A DNA stretch of 64,000 nucleotides. Source: Aurantimonas aggregata (GTDB lineage Bacteria; Pseudomonadota; Alphaproteobacteria; Rhizobiales; Rhizobiaceae). Numbering within the stretch: the stretch's first letter is position 1; each line of letters opens with the position of its first letter. Positions 1 through 7,934 of the stretch are shown piece after piece. The stretch spans positions 124,001 to 188,000 of the forward strand of contig NZ_JAAAMJ010000006.1 in the NCBI RefSeq assembly GCF_010500835.1. Direction: 5' to 3'. The notes beneath the pieces were generated by a model. It saw nothing but the letters and a program-made list of their open reading frames with translations, did no database searches and was not told the DNA's origin. The translations under genes and the position numbers were made by a program.

Positions 1-1578
1 CTGCACCAGCTTCTCGCTCTCGGCGTCGAGCGCCGACGTCGCTTCGTCGAGCAGCAGGATCGGCGCGTCGCGCAGGATGGCTCGGGCGATCGCGATGCGC
101 TGGCGCTGCCCGCCCGACAGGGTGATGCCACGCTCGCCGATGATCGTGTCGTAGCCCTTGTCCAGCGCCTCGATGAAGCCGTCGGCAAGCGCCGAGCGGG
201 CGGCCGAGCGGATCCGCGAATCGTCCGGGTCGATCTCGCCGAAGCCGATATTCTCCGACGCGTTGGCGGCGAAGATCGAGACGTCCTGCGGCACCAGTGC
301 GATGCGGCTGCGCAGCGCGTGGAGGTCGGCCTGCCTTATGTCCACGCCGTCGACGAGGATGCGGCCGGCATCCGGATCATAGAAGCGCTCGATCAGCGAG
401 AAGATCGTCGACTTGCCGGCACCGGACGGCCCGACGATCGCCACGGTCTCACCGGGGCGGATCGCGAAGGACAGCTGGTGCACCGTCGGCAGGTCCGGGC
501 GCGTCGGATAGGCGAAGCTGACATCCTCGAACACCACGGCGCCCTGCGCCGGCATCGGCATAGGCATCGGATGGGCCGCCTCCCGCACGCCGGATTCCTC
601 GCCGAGCAGCTCGCTGAGGCGCTCCGTCGCGCCGGCGGCCTGGGCGAGTTCGCCCCAGACCTCGGACAGCTGCCCGAGCGCACCGGCTGCGAACACCGCG
701 TAAAGCAGGAACTGGCCGAGCGTGCCCGGGGTCATCGTGCCGGCCGTCACCTGCTGCGCCCCGATCCACAGCACGGCGATGATCGAGCCGAAGATCAGGA
801 AGATCGCGAAGGCCGTGAGAAAGGCCCGGGCGGTGATCGACGAGCGTGCCGCGCCGAAGGCGAGCTCCACCGCGCGGGAGAACCGTCCGGATGCCGCCGC
901 TTCGCCGGTGAAGGCCTGCACCGTGCGCATCGCGCCGATGGCCTCGCTGGCATAGGCGGTGGCGTCGGCCAGCGTGTCCTGTGCCAGGCGCGAGCGACGG
1001 CGCACCGAGCGGCCGAAGGCGACGAGCGGCAGGACGATGATCGGGATCGCACCGATGACGATCAGCGACAAGCCGGGGCTGGTGACCACCATCATCGTCA
1101 CCGCACCGAGGAAGAGGATGGCATTGCGCAGGGCGAGCGAGGCGGTGGCGCCGACGGCGGACTTCACCTGTGTCGTGTCGGCGCTCAGCCGCGAGATGAT
1201 CTCGCCCGACATCGACCGGTCGAAGAATCCCGGCGATAGCCGCGTGACATGGGCGAAGACGTCCTTGCGCAGATCCGCCACAACCCGCTCGCCGAGCGTG
1301 ATGACGAAGAAATACCGTCCCGCGCTGGCGACGGCGAGGACGAGCGCCAGCAGGATCAGCGTCGCGAAATAAAGGTCGATGAAGCCGGTGTCGGACGTCG
1401 CGAAGCCGTGGTCGACCACCCGCCGGACGGCGAGCGGCAGCGACAGCGTGGTGATGGCGGCGAGAGACAGGCAGACGACCGCACCTGTCATCAGCCCCTT
1501 GTAGCGGAACATGTAGGGCGCCAGCCGGGCCAGCGGCCTCAGATTGCGCCGGCTGGCAGCGCTCTTCTGTTCCGCCAT
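1..1578 (-). CDS. ABC transporter, fused permease and ATPase (MsbA/exporter type), 3' end outside the window
   Basis: About 526 residues lie in the window; the C-terminal ~60-80 residues run off the left edge. The N-terminal half has exporter-type membrane segments (first one near residues 24-50) and a long coupling-helix region. The ATPase half shows Walker A GPSGAGKS (near 410-435 on the plus coordinates), the signature LSGGQRQR and Walker [13 protein letters not shown] close to the window edge. This order (TMD then NBD) is that of half-size exporters acting as homodimers in the inner membrane; the substrate (lipid, drug or peptide) cannot be read from sequence. The start [11 protein letters not shown] at 1578 is the first ATG before the membrane domain. 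It is divergent from rpmE, an arrangement also familiar in Rhizobiales. Confidence 0.9.
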   Translation of the reverse strand, partial: MAEQKSAASRRNLRPLARLAPYMFRYKGLMTGAVVCLSLAAITTLSLPLAVRRVVDHGFATSDTGFIDLYFATLILLALVLAVASAGRYFFVITLGERVVADLRKDVFAHVTRLSPGFFDRSMSGEIISRLSADTTQVKSAVGATASLALRNAILFLGAVTMMVVTSPGLSLIVIGAIPIIVLPLVAFGRSVRRRSRLAQDTLADATAYASEAIGAMRTVQAFTGEAAASGRFSRAVELAFGAARSSITARAFLTAFAIFLIFGSIIAVLWIGAQQVTAGTMTPGTLGQFLLYAVFAAGALGQLSEVWGELAQAAGATERLSELLGEESGVREAAHPMPMPMPAQGAVVFEDVSFAYPTRPDLPTVHQLSFAIRPGETVAIVGPSGAGKSTIFSLIERFYDPDAGRILVDGVDIRQADLHALRSRIALVPQDVSIFAANASENIGFGEIDPDDSRIRSAARSALADGFIEALDKGYDTIIGERGITLSGGQRQRIAIARAILRDAPILLLDEATSALDAESEKLVQ

Positions 1579-1780
1579 GATGATATCGGACACACGTGTC
1601 TCCCGGCTATTGGGCGCCGGGGCGGCTCTTGTGCCCCGACCGGCCCTGATGTATAGGCTCGACCCTGATTTTGGAAGCGAAGCGCGCTCCGTGATCCCCG
1701 CGACATCGAGACCGTCGGGCGGCTTTGCCGCAGTGGCTCAAGCGTGCCGGGGGGGCCGGCAGGACCAAGGACCGAAGGCG

Positions 1781-2002
1781 ATGAAGAAAGACATCCACCC
1801 GAACTACCACAACATCACCATCGTGATGACCAACGGCACCGAGTACGAGACCCGGTCGACCTGGGGTTCGGAAGGCGACAAGATGAACCTCGACATCGAC
1901 CCGACCAGCCATCCGGCATGGACCGGCGGCAACCAGCATCTGCTCGACCGCGGTGGCCGCGTGTCGCGCTTCAAGAAGCGGTACGAAGGTCTCAAGATCT
2001 AA
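1781..2002 (+). CDS. rpmE: 50S ribosomal protein L31
   Basis: A 73-residue protein starting [10 protein letters not shown] and containing the [13 protein letters not shown] and HPAWTGG stretches of bacterial L31. It is a large-subunit protein near the central protuberance. The zinc-coordinating cysteines of the C+ type are absent, so this is the zinc-independent C- form usual in alphaproteobacteria. The start is chosen at the conserved MKKDIHP; the reading frame remains open far upstream but that part has no L31 similarity. A strong hairpin terminator follows 22 bases after the stop. Confidence 0.97.
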   Translation: MKKDIHPNYHNITIVMTNGTEYETRSTWGSEGDKMNLDIDPTSHPAWTGGNQHLLDRGGRVSRFKKRYEGLKI

Positions 2003-2023
2003 GTTCCAGCGACAAGTCGCTCG

Positions 2024-2052
2024 AAAAGCCCGGCCCTCGTGCCGGGCTTTTT
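2024..2052. terminator. Bidirectional Rho-independent terminator between rpmE and the TRAP operon
   Basis: AAAAGCCCGGC and its complement GCCGGGCTTTT enclose a short loop; T runs occur on both strands. It can end rpmE on the plus strand and the five-gene TRAP operon on the minus strand, whose last gene stops at 2067. Confidence 0.85.
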
Positions 2053-2066
2053 CGTGGCGCCTGGCT

Positions 2067-2234
2067 CTACCGATGCGGCGGGACACGGTGGAAGAACAGG
2101 TCGTAGCCGCACAAGAGCACGGTGACGAGTACCACGATGGTGAGGTCGAGCGTCGCGACCTTGGTGACCAGCACTCCCAGGAAGATGCAGAAGGTCACGA
2201 AGGCGAGGGCGGCCAAGAAGCGCTCCAGGGTCAT
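2067..2234 (-). CDS. 55-residue two-helix membrane protein, last gene of the TRAP operon
   Basis: A small protein I do not recognise. It starts MTLERFLAALAFVTF and has two hydrophobic segments (about residues 6-24 and 29-45) separated by a short TKVATLD turn, then a basic/His tail HRVPPHR. Its ATG overlaps the stop of the amidase-like gene in an ATGA junction, the same coupling seen at the other joints in this operon, which argues that it is translated. The stop is followed by the shared terminator. It may be an inner-membrane accessory of the transporter; this is inference from position only. It is shorter than most automatic gene-calling cutoffs and easily missed. Confidence 0.7.
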   Translation of the reverse strand: MTLERFLAALAFVTFCIFLGVLVTKVATLDLTIVVLVTVLLCGYDLFFHRVPPHR

Positions 2235-3562
2235 TCCTGCATCTCCCGTTCAAACAGTGTTTCCAGCCATTGGGCGGTGCGCAGCAGCCGCGCGTCCTCG
2301 CCGCGCCGTCCGACGAGTTGCACGCCCATCGGCAGGCCGTCCGGCGTCTCCAGCAGCGGCAGGCTGAGGCTCGGCACGCCGAGAAAAGCCCAGAGCGCGT
2401 TGAACGCCGTCGCATCCGCGGTTCCCTCGCCGTCGCGGGCCGGCCCGATGGCAGCCGGCGTGACGATGGCGTCGCAGCGCTCGAGGATCGCGTCGAGCCC
2501 GGCATAAAGCACCGTCCGCCAGTCGAGCGCCGCCAGATAGTCGCGGGCGAGCATCGAGTCTCCCTTGTCCAGCGCGTCCTTCAGGGCTGGCGACAGCGCC
2601 GCCTGATGCCGCTGCTGGATCCCGGTGAGGTTCTTCGCCATCTCGGCGAGCATCACCCGCTCGGCGAGAATTCGGCTGTCGGCGAAGATCGCCGGAAGCG
2701 GCGCCTCGAAGCAGCGATCGCCCAGGGCGGCGACCAGCTCGTCGAAGGCCTCCTGCATCTCCGGACTGGCGCAGTCCCACCAGGGGGTCCGCACGAAGGC
2801 GAGAGTCGGCACCACCGGCGGCGCCGTGCCGGCATGGTCGGCGAGCCGCGGATGCGGGGCCAGCGCCGTCGCGGTGTCGGCTGAGTCAAAGCCGAACAAG
2901 GCTTCCGCCAGCAGCGCCACCCCGGAGACGTTTGGCGCGAAGACGCACGGGGCGCTGAGGCTCGGCACCAGATCCAGCGTGCCGCGGCGCGAGATCGCGC
3001 CGAAGCTCGGCCGGTAGCCGGTGACGCCGGCCTGCGCTGCCGAGCCGACGAGCGCCGAGCGGCCGTCCATGCCGACCGCCAGCGGCACGACGCCCGTTGC
3101 GACCGCGATCGCTGCGCCGTCGGGCGTCGATCCGCCCCAGCTCTGATCCTCTCGCCGGCAGGCCCCGACGCCGAGTTCGCCGACCCGTGTCTTGCCTGCC
3201 ACCATCGCCCCGGCGCTGCGCAGCCGCTCGACGATGGCCGATTCCTTCTCCGGCACGCGCCCCTCGAATGCGGCAAAGCCCCGCTCGGTCGGGATCCACG
3301 CGGTATCGATCGTGTCGTCGACCGCGACGGCAAGCCCGTGCAGCGGGCCGAGCGCTCGTCCGCGGCCGCGGAACTGGTCGAGCGAGGCCGCCTGCCGCCG
3401 CGCGAAGCTGGCGTCGAACCAGGCAAACCCGGTCGTGGCCGCCCCCAGGCACTCGACCCGCGCGACCACCGCCTCGGTCAGCTCGATCGCCCGCATCGCG
3501 CCGGAGGCCAGCCGCTCGCGCAGGAGGACGGCCGGCAGGTCGAGGATGCGCCGGTCACCCAT
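2231..3562 (-). CDS. Amidase-signature-fold protein with apparently lost catalytic triad
   Basis: 443 residues with clear amidase-signature family architecture: LGPLHGLAVAV near 71-81, AMVAGKT near 119-124, GVVPLAVG near 157-164 and TGYRPSFG near 181-188. Family enzymes hydrolyse amides with a Ser-cisSer-Lys triad. Here the Lys of the usual VAVKD is Asp82, the cis-Ser position of GGSSxG aligns with Thr145, and the nucleophile of GTDTGGSIR aligns with Ala170 in GMDGRSAL (Ser169 sits one place early). The alignment by eye is ungapped from 158 to 188. It therefore looks like a pseudoenzyme rather than a hydrolase. The gene overlaps the upstream dctM by 8 bases and the downstream small gene by 4, so it belongs to the TRAP operon; a ligand-binding or assembly role is possible but unproven. 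Confidence 0.85.
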   Translation of the reverse strand: MGDRRILDLPAVLLRERLASGAMRAIELTEAVVARVECLGAATTGFAWFDASFARRQAASLDQFRGRGRALGPLHGLAVAVDDTIDTAWIPTERGFAAFEGRVPEKESAIVERLRSAGAMVAGKTRVGELGVGACRREDQSWGGSTPDGAAIAVATGVVPLAVGMDGRSALVGSAAQAGVTGYRPSFGAISRRGTLDLVPSLSAPCVFAPNVSGVALLAEALFGFDSADTATALAPHPRLADHAGTAPPVVPTLAFVRTPWWDCASPEMQEAFDELVAALGDRCFEAPLPAIFADSRILAERVMLAEMAKNLTGIQQRHQAALSPALKDALDKGDSMLARDYLAALDWRTVLYAGLDAILERCDAIVTPAAIGPARDGEGTADATAFNALWAFLGVPSLSLPLLETPDGLPMGVQLVGRRGEDARLLRTAQWLETLFEREMQE

Positions 3563-4970
3563 AGAAGACGCCGGGCAGGTAGAAGACGATCTGCGGGAAG
3601 ATGTAGACGATCGCCATCGCCAGGAACACCATGAAGAGGAACGGCATGATGCCCTTGAAGATCTGCGTCAGGCGCACCTCGGGCGGGGCGATTCCCTTCA
3701 GATAGTACGCGCTCATCGCCATGGGCGGCGTCAGGAACGAAGTCTGCAGGTTCAGCGCGACGAGGATGCCGAAGAACAGCGGGTCGATGTCGAAAATCGC
3801 CAGCAGCGGCAGGAAGATCGGCACGAAGATGATGATGATCTCGCTCCACTCCAGCGGCCAGCCGAGCAGGAAGATGATCACCTGGGCAAGCAGCAGGAAC
3901 TGCAGCGGCGTCAGGTCGAGGCCCTGGACGAACTCCGAGATCACCGCCTCGCCGCCGAGATAGGAGAACACCGAGGAGAAGGTGTAGGAGCCGACGAACA
4001 GCCAGCAGACCATCGCGGTGGTGCGCACCGTCAGATAGACCGACTCGCGCAGCCGCTGGAAGGTCATCGCCCGGTAGATCACCGCCAGCAGCAGGCCGCC
4101 GAGCGCACCGATCGCCGCCGCTTCGGTGGGCGTCGCGAGGCCGAACAGGATCGATCCGAGCACCGCCATGATCAGCACGAAGAGCGGCAGGAACGACGTC
4201 GCGATCATGAGGATCAGCTTGCCGACCGGCACGTCCGGGATCTCGCCGGGTGCCGGCTTGGGGGCGACCGAAGGCTGCAGGATCGATCGGCCGATGACAT
4301 ACACCAGGTACAGCCCGACCAGGAGGAGCCCCGGGAGCAGCGCGCCGGCATAGAGCCGGACGATCGATGTGCCGGATGCCGCCGCATAGACGATCAGCAT
4401 GATCGAGGGCGGGATCAGGATGCCGAGCGTGCCGCCGGCGCAGATGATCCCCGAGGCGAAGGAGGGGTCGTAGCGCGCCTTCAGCATCGCCGGCAGGGCC
4501 AGCAGCCCCATCAGCGTCACCACCGCGCCGACGATGCCGGTGGCCGTGGCGAAGAGGGCGCAGGTGATCAGCGCGGCGACGCCCAGCGAGCCGGGAATGT
4601 TCTTCGAGGCGATGTTCAGCGTCGTGAACAGCCGGTCGACGATGTTGGCGCGCTCGACGACGTAGCCCATGAACAGGAACAGCGGGACTGCGGTCAGCAC
4701 CTCGTTGCTCATCACCGTGTAGGTCTGGTTGATGAACAGGTCGAAGATCCGGCTGTTGAAGAAGCCGTCGATCCAGAGGCTGACCGTGTCGTAGGTGCCT
4801 GCGTCCTCACCGAGCCGGTTGAAGGAGCGCCACATCCTGTCGGCATCGAAATAAGCGTAATAGCCAAAGCCGATGCCCATCGCCATCAGCGTGAACGCAA
4901 TGGGAAAGCCGAGAAATACGAGGAAGATGAACAGCCCCAGCATGAACAGGGCGAGCTGCGGTTCGGTCAT
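3555..4970 (-). CDS. TRAP transporter large permease (DctM family)
   Basis: 471 residues, very hydrophobic, about twelve predicted membrane segments, with family stretches VPLFLFMGYVVERA near 90-105, GIICAGGTLGILIPPSIMLIVYA near 165-188 and a C-terminal LTPPMAMSAYYLKGIAP. DctM carries the Na+-coupled transport path of tripartite ATP-independent periplasmic transporters and works with DctQ and a periplasmic binding protein. The length and the inserted hydrophilic loop near residues 230-245 fit the longer DctM branch often labelled mannitol/chloroaromatic, a label that does not define the substrate. Overlaps dctQ by 4 bases and the amidase-like gene by 8 bases. Confidence 0.95.
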   Translation of the reverse strand: MTEPQLALFMLGLFIFLVFLGFPIAFTLMAMGIGFGYYAYFDADRMWRSFNRLGEDAGTYDTVSLWIDGFFNSRIFDLFINQTYTVMSNEVLTAVPLFLFMGYVVERANIVDRLFTTLNIASKNIPGSLGVAALITCALFATATGIVGAVVTLMGLLALPAMLKARYDPSFASGIICAGGTLGILIPPSIMLIVYAAASGTSIVRLYAGALLPGLLLVGLYLVYVIGRSILQPSVAPKPAPGEIPDVPVGKLILMIATSFLPLFVLIMAVLGSILFGLATPTEAAAIGALGGLLLAVIYRAMTFQRLRESVYLTVRTTAMVCWLFVGSYTFSSVFSYLGGEAVISEFVQGLDLTPLQFLLLAQVIIFLLGWPLEWSEIIIIFVPIFLPLLAIFDIDPLFFGILVALNLQTSFLTPPMAMSAYYLKGIAPPEVRLTQIFKGIMPFLFMVFLAMAIVYIFPQIVFYLPGVFYG

Positions 4971-5551
4971 GGATGTGCGTCGCTTTCAGCGGCAGTGGCT
5001 TTGTTGAGAATGATGTCCTCGGTCTCCTGCACGTCGTCTTCGGCGCGCAGCCAGATGCCGGTGCGGATGCAGTGGATGCAGCGCAGGATCTCGGCGATTC
5101 CCTGGATGAACAGCAGGATGCCGGCGGCGACCATGACGGCCTTGAACTGGTAGATCGGGATGCCGGCGGGGCTGTTGACGCTGACCTCCCCGTAGCCGAC
5201 GGAGCGCGCGGCGTATTTCCAGCCGGTGACGATCAGCGCCGTCACGCCGGGAAAGAAGAAGAAGAGGTAGAGGACGAGGTCGACCGTCGCCTGGGTCCTC
5301 GGTTTCCAGAGCCGGTAGAGGAAGTCGCCGCGGACATGGCCGCCGCGCGACAGCGTGTAGGCGCCGCCCATCATGAACAGCGTGCCATACATGATGAAGG
5401 AGACGTCGAAGGCCCACGCCGTCGGCTGGTTGAGGACGTAGCGGACGAACACCTCGTAGCTCGTGCCGAACGTCATCAGGAGGATCAGCCACCCGAACGT
5501 CTTGCCGAAGGCGGCCGACAGCGAGTCGGCGAAGCGTATGAATGCGATCAT
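4967..5551 (-). CDS. TRAP transporter small permease (DctQ family)
   Basis: About 194 residues with four membrane segments and the small-permease signature region around VFVRYVLNQPTAWAFD and GGHVRGDFLY. DctQ is the four-helix partner that scaffolds DctM. I place the start at MIAFIRFADSL; an upstream in-frame ATG would lie inside the perfect palindrome at 5579-5600 and gives a non-conserved charged extension. The stop overlaps the dctM start (ATGA). The cytoplasmic C-terminus is acidic (EDDVQETED). Confidence 0.92.
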   Translation of the reverse strand: MIAFIRFADSLSAAFGKTFGWLILLMTFGTSYEVFVRYVLNQPTAWAFDVSFIMYGTLFMMGGAYTLSRGGHVRGDFLYRLWKPRTQATVDLVLYLFFFFPGVTALIVTGWKYAARSVGYGEVSVNSPAGIPIYQFKAVMVAAGILLFIQGIAEILRCIHCIRTGIWLRAEDDVQETEDIILNKATAAESDAHP

Positions 5552-5578
5552 GGGTTCCCGGATCCGTCTGCAGAAAGG

Positions 5579-5600
5579 CCCGGTGGCCATGGCCACCGGG
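5579..5600. repeat. Perfect 22-bp palindrome between dctP and dctQ
   Basis: CCCGGTGGCCA followed by its exact complement. In the operon mRNA it can fold into a hairpin just downstream of dctP and 28 bases before dctQ. Such intercistronic stem-loops commonly protect the 3' end of the binding-protein message so that it accumulates above the permeases. No T run follows, so a full terminator is unlikely. Confidence 0.6.
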
Positions 5601-5628
5601 CTGGTTCAAGGCTTCTGCGGGGTACGGG

Positions 5629-6789
5629 TCAGCTGTCGAGCTTGCCGGGGAAGAAATGCTCGTAGGCCAGGCGGTAGTCCGGCGCATTGAGGATTTCGTA
5701 GTAGGTCACCCGCTCGACCCACGCGCGCTGGCTATCGAGCACCTTCTTGATGAACGGGTCGCCCTCGAGTTCGGTGATCATTTCGGACCACGCCTCCAGC
5801 TGCGCTTCGAGAATTTCCTTCGGCGTCTGGTGCACGGTCACGCCGCTCTCGCTCTGCAGTTTCTGCAGATCGGCGGAATAGTTGTCGAGTGCGAAGGCGG
5901 TGTTGGCCGTCGAGGCCGCCTCGACGCCGTATTCCATGATGGCCCGCAGATCGTCGTCGAGATCCTCCATGAAGTCCCGGTTGAACAGGAATTCGAATGC
6001 TTCCGACGCCTGATGGTACGATCCGAGATAATAGTTCTTGGCGACGTCCTGCGCGCCGAAGCGCATGTCGGACGACGGGTTGTTGAACTCGAAGGCGTCG
6101 ATGACGCCGCGCTCCATCGCCGGGACGATTTCGCCGCCGGGCAGCTGGGTTACGCTCATGCCCATCGACTGCATGAGATCGGCCGCAAGGCCGACGGTGC
6201 GGTATTTCAGGCCGCCGATGTCCGCGACGGATTCCACCGGGTTCTTGAACCAGCCGAGCGGCTGCGCCGGCATCGGAAAGCCGAGCAGGCCGACGATGTT
6301 CAGGCCCATGTTGTCCTGCGTGAGCTCGCGATAGAGCTCGCGCCCGCCGCCCTGGTAGAACCAGGAGAGCATGGTCGTCGGATTGCCGCCGAAGACCGGG
6401 CCGGTGCCGAACAGCGAAGACGCCTTGTTCTTGCCGTACCAGTAGGCCGAGACCGAGTGCGCCGCGTCCAGCACACCGTCATTGACGGCGTCGATGACCT
6501 GGAAGGCACCGACGACGGCGCCCGCCGGCAGAAGATCGATCTTGAGGCGGCCGCCGCTCATCTGCTCGACGCGCTCGACATATTGCCGGGCCATGTCCAT
6601 CCAGATGTCCGACGCCGGCCAGGACGTCTGCATCTTCACCACGAGCGGCGACTGCGCGAGGACTGCGGGCGCCGCCAGGCTGGTCGCCGCAGCGCCCGCC
6701 ACCACCGCGCCGCCTCTCAGGAACTTGCGTCGAGTTACCGAGGCATCCGCTGCCGGCAAACCTGCGTCGTTATTTGTGCGTCGCACCAT
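5629..6789 (-). CDS. TRAP transporter substrate-binding protein, Tat-exported (DctP/TakP-like)
   Basis: 386 residues. The N-terminus carries a twin-arginine motif TRRKFLRGG and a hydrophobic segment ending APAVLAQ, so it is probably exported folded through Tat. The mature part resembles binding proteins for 2-oxo acids and related monocarboxylates: the signature region PGGEIVPAMERGVIDAFEFNNP near 240-262 contains the conserved Arg and the acidic residue used for carboxylate and cation binding in TakP-type proteins. A pyruvate/lactate/2-oxoacid ligand is the best guess, not proven. The start has a strong ribosome site GGGAGG. First gene of the operon. Confidence 0.92.
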   Translation of the reverse strand: MVRRTNNDAGLPAADASVTRRKFLRGGAVVAGAAATSLAAPAVLAQSPLVVKMQTSWPASDIWMDMARQYVERVEQMSGGRLKIDLLPAGAVVGAFQVIDAVNDGVLDAAHSVSAYWYGKNKASSLFGTGPVFGGNPTTMLSWFYQGGGRELYRELTQDNMGLNIVGLLGFPMPAQPLGWFKNPVESVADIGGLKYRTVGLAADLMQSMGMSVTQLPGGEIVPAMERGVIDAFEFNNPSSDMRFGAQDVAKNYYLGSYHQASEAFEFLFNRDFMEDLDDDLRAIMEYGVEAASTANTAFALDNYSADLQKLQSESGVTVHQTPKEILEAQLEAWSEMITELEGDPFIKKVLDSQRAWVERVTYYEILNAPDYRLAYEHFFPGKLDS

Positions 6790-6846
6790 GGTATTCCTCC
6801 CTTACAGTTATTCGGAAAATCTAGTCTTGTGCCTCCCAGCCCGGCG

Positions 6847-6875
6847 AAGATTGCCGATTAGGTCCTTTGCGTCAA
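6847..6875 (-). promoter_or_regulatory. Candidate promoter of the TRAP operon
   Basis: On the minus strand TTGACG and AATCTT are separated by 17 bases, about 60 bases upstream of the dctP start. The -35 is good and the -10 is poor, so activator dependence is possible. Confidence 0.35.
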
Positions 6876-7022
6876 TGAAGGGAATGTCGATTGCCGATAC
6901 TGGCGCACCGGCGCCGTTCGCGTGCGGCTGCGAAGATCGACGCGGGCGCAGCAATGCGGCCCGGCGCGGAAGGCGCCAGGCGAGAGGTCGATCGGATTGG
7001 GGAGTTCGGACGTTTGAAGAGC

Positions 7023-7050
7023 CCGCTGGGCAGCCGCGGGCCCCCAGCGG
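7023..7050 (-). terminator. Hairpin downstream of rcdA
   Basis: CCGCTGGG and CCCAGCGG are complementary arms 27 bases beyond the rcdA stop. There is no clear T run, so it is only a possible terminator or 3' end stabiliser. Confidence 0.3.
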
Positions 7051-7076
7051 TTCAGCCCGTCAGGCCGCCGGCGCTA

Positions 7077-7607
7077 TCAGCCGTTGAAGGCGGTCTTCAA
7101 GAGGTTGATTTGCTCGCCCACCGGGTTGGTGGTCGGCCAGTCCTCGCCGCGCGCGGCGTCGCCGTAGATCTCGCGGTCGAGCATGGCGATCCGCCGCTCG
7201 AGCTTCACCGCGCGCTCGACGATGTGGCAAAACGTCTCGGGCAGTTCGGCGTACTGCGGGGATTCGCGGGCGCTGCCGAGCCCTTCCAGCCGCACCTTCA
7301 CCTTCTCCGCCTCGACCTGCGCCCGGGACATGTCGCCCTGGTTGGCGGCGCGCTGCAGCAGCAGCCAGGAGGCGACCTGCATCAGCCGCGTCGTCAGCCG
7401 CATCGACTCGGCGGCATAGAGCGTCGCCGCCGCCTTCGACATCGCCTTCGCCTCGAGACGTCCGTCCCCGTCCAGATAGACCGCCGTCTCGTCGACCAGG
7501 GCCATGCCCTCGTTGAACAGCGGCTGGAACGAGCGCGAGAACGCCAGATGCTCGGCAAGCCGGATGGTCCGGTCTCCCGTCGGTGTATCGGTGTTCTGCG
7601 TCGTCAT
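7077..7607 (-). CDS. rcdA: RcdA/DUF1465 family protein, adaptor for CtrA proteolysis
   Basis: 176 residues, largely helical, matching the DUF1465 family: LAFSRSFQPLFNEGMALVDE, YAAESMRLTTRLMQVASWLL and PETFCHIVERAVKLERRIAMLD stretches. In Caulobacter the family member RcdA is an adaptor that helps deliver CtrA and other substrates to ClpXP via the PopA/CpdR hierarchy at the G1-S transition. The start MTTQNTDT is chosen because the longer frame upstream is basic and non-conserved and would run through a CtrA-like promoter site. The role in this organism is inferred from family membership. Confidence 0.85.
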   Translation of the reverse strand: MTTQNTDTPTGDRTIRLAEHLAFSRSFQPLFNEGMALVDETAVYLDGDGRLEAKAMSKAAATLYAAESMRLTTRLMQVASWLLLQRAANQGDMSRAQVEAEKVKVRLEGLGSARESPQYAELPETFCHIVERAVKLERRIAMLDREIYGDAARGEDWPTTNPVGEQINLLKTAFNG

Positions 7608-7714
7608 TGGCTGCGACAGCCTCCCGGCGGCCTGCGTCTTGCCAGTGTCGGCAGACGGAGATTCGTGCGTTCGGGGAAAGTGCGGCGGCACCCCCCGAAT
7701 GGCAAGCTTGTGCC

Positions 7715-7729
7715 GGTAACGATGGTTAA
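7715..7729 (-). promoter_or_regulatory. CtrA-like binding site upstream of rcdA
   Basis: Minus strand reads TTAACCATCGTTACC, with the exact TTAACCAT core typical of CtrA sites in Rhizobiales and a second imperfect half. It sits about 110 bases before the rcdA start and downstream of the sRNA-type terminator, where an rcdA promoter would be expected. Confidence 0.45.
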
Positions 7730-7752
7730 CCGATGTCCGGCCGATCGCACGC

Positions 7753-7778
7753 AAAAAAAGAGCCGCGCGAGCGGCTCT
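7753..7778 (-). terminator. Rho-independent terminator (minus strand)
   Basis: AGAGCCGC-TCGC-GCGGCTCT followed by a run of T on the minus strand: an 8-bp stem with a tetraloop. It has no matching T run on the plus strand, so it serves a minus-strand transcript. Confidence 0.8.
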
Positions 7779-7860
7779 CAGGAGTTTCAACAGGGAGGCG
7801 TCAAACGGGGCGACCAGCGCTCCGCCTATCCAATCAATCTGGACTGATCGCAGTTAAACA
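7753..7860 (-). ncRNA. Candidate small RNA ending in a strong terminator, upstream of rcdA
   Basis: The 327-base gap between rcdA and the quinone reductase gene contains a complete minus-strand intrinsic terminator (7753-7778) with no protein gene on that strand behind it. The transcript preceding it contains the unpaired-looking pyrimidine stretch CGCCTCCCTGTTG, resembling anti-ribosome-binding motifs of rhizobial trans-acting sRNAs. The 5' end is not defined; 7860 is approximate. It could instead be an attenuated leader of rcdA. Confidence 0.45.
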
Positions 7861-7934
7861 CCGGAAACCTTACCCGCGAATTAACGCCGCCTCGCCATCG
7901 CAAGATTCTCTCTACCTTCCTTGGCCGGAGGCAG

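Noticed and set aside
3192-5153. Very long plus-strand frame opposite the TRAP genes
   Set aside because: Composition is His/Gln/Arg/Asp-rich nonsense typical of antisense frames in high-GC DNA; the minus strand holds convincing DctM and DctQ.
5542-6861. 439-codon plus-strand frame opposite dctP
   Set aside because: Antisense shadow of a well-matched Tat-exported binding protein; no ribosome site or family motifs.
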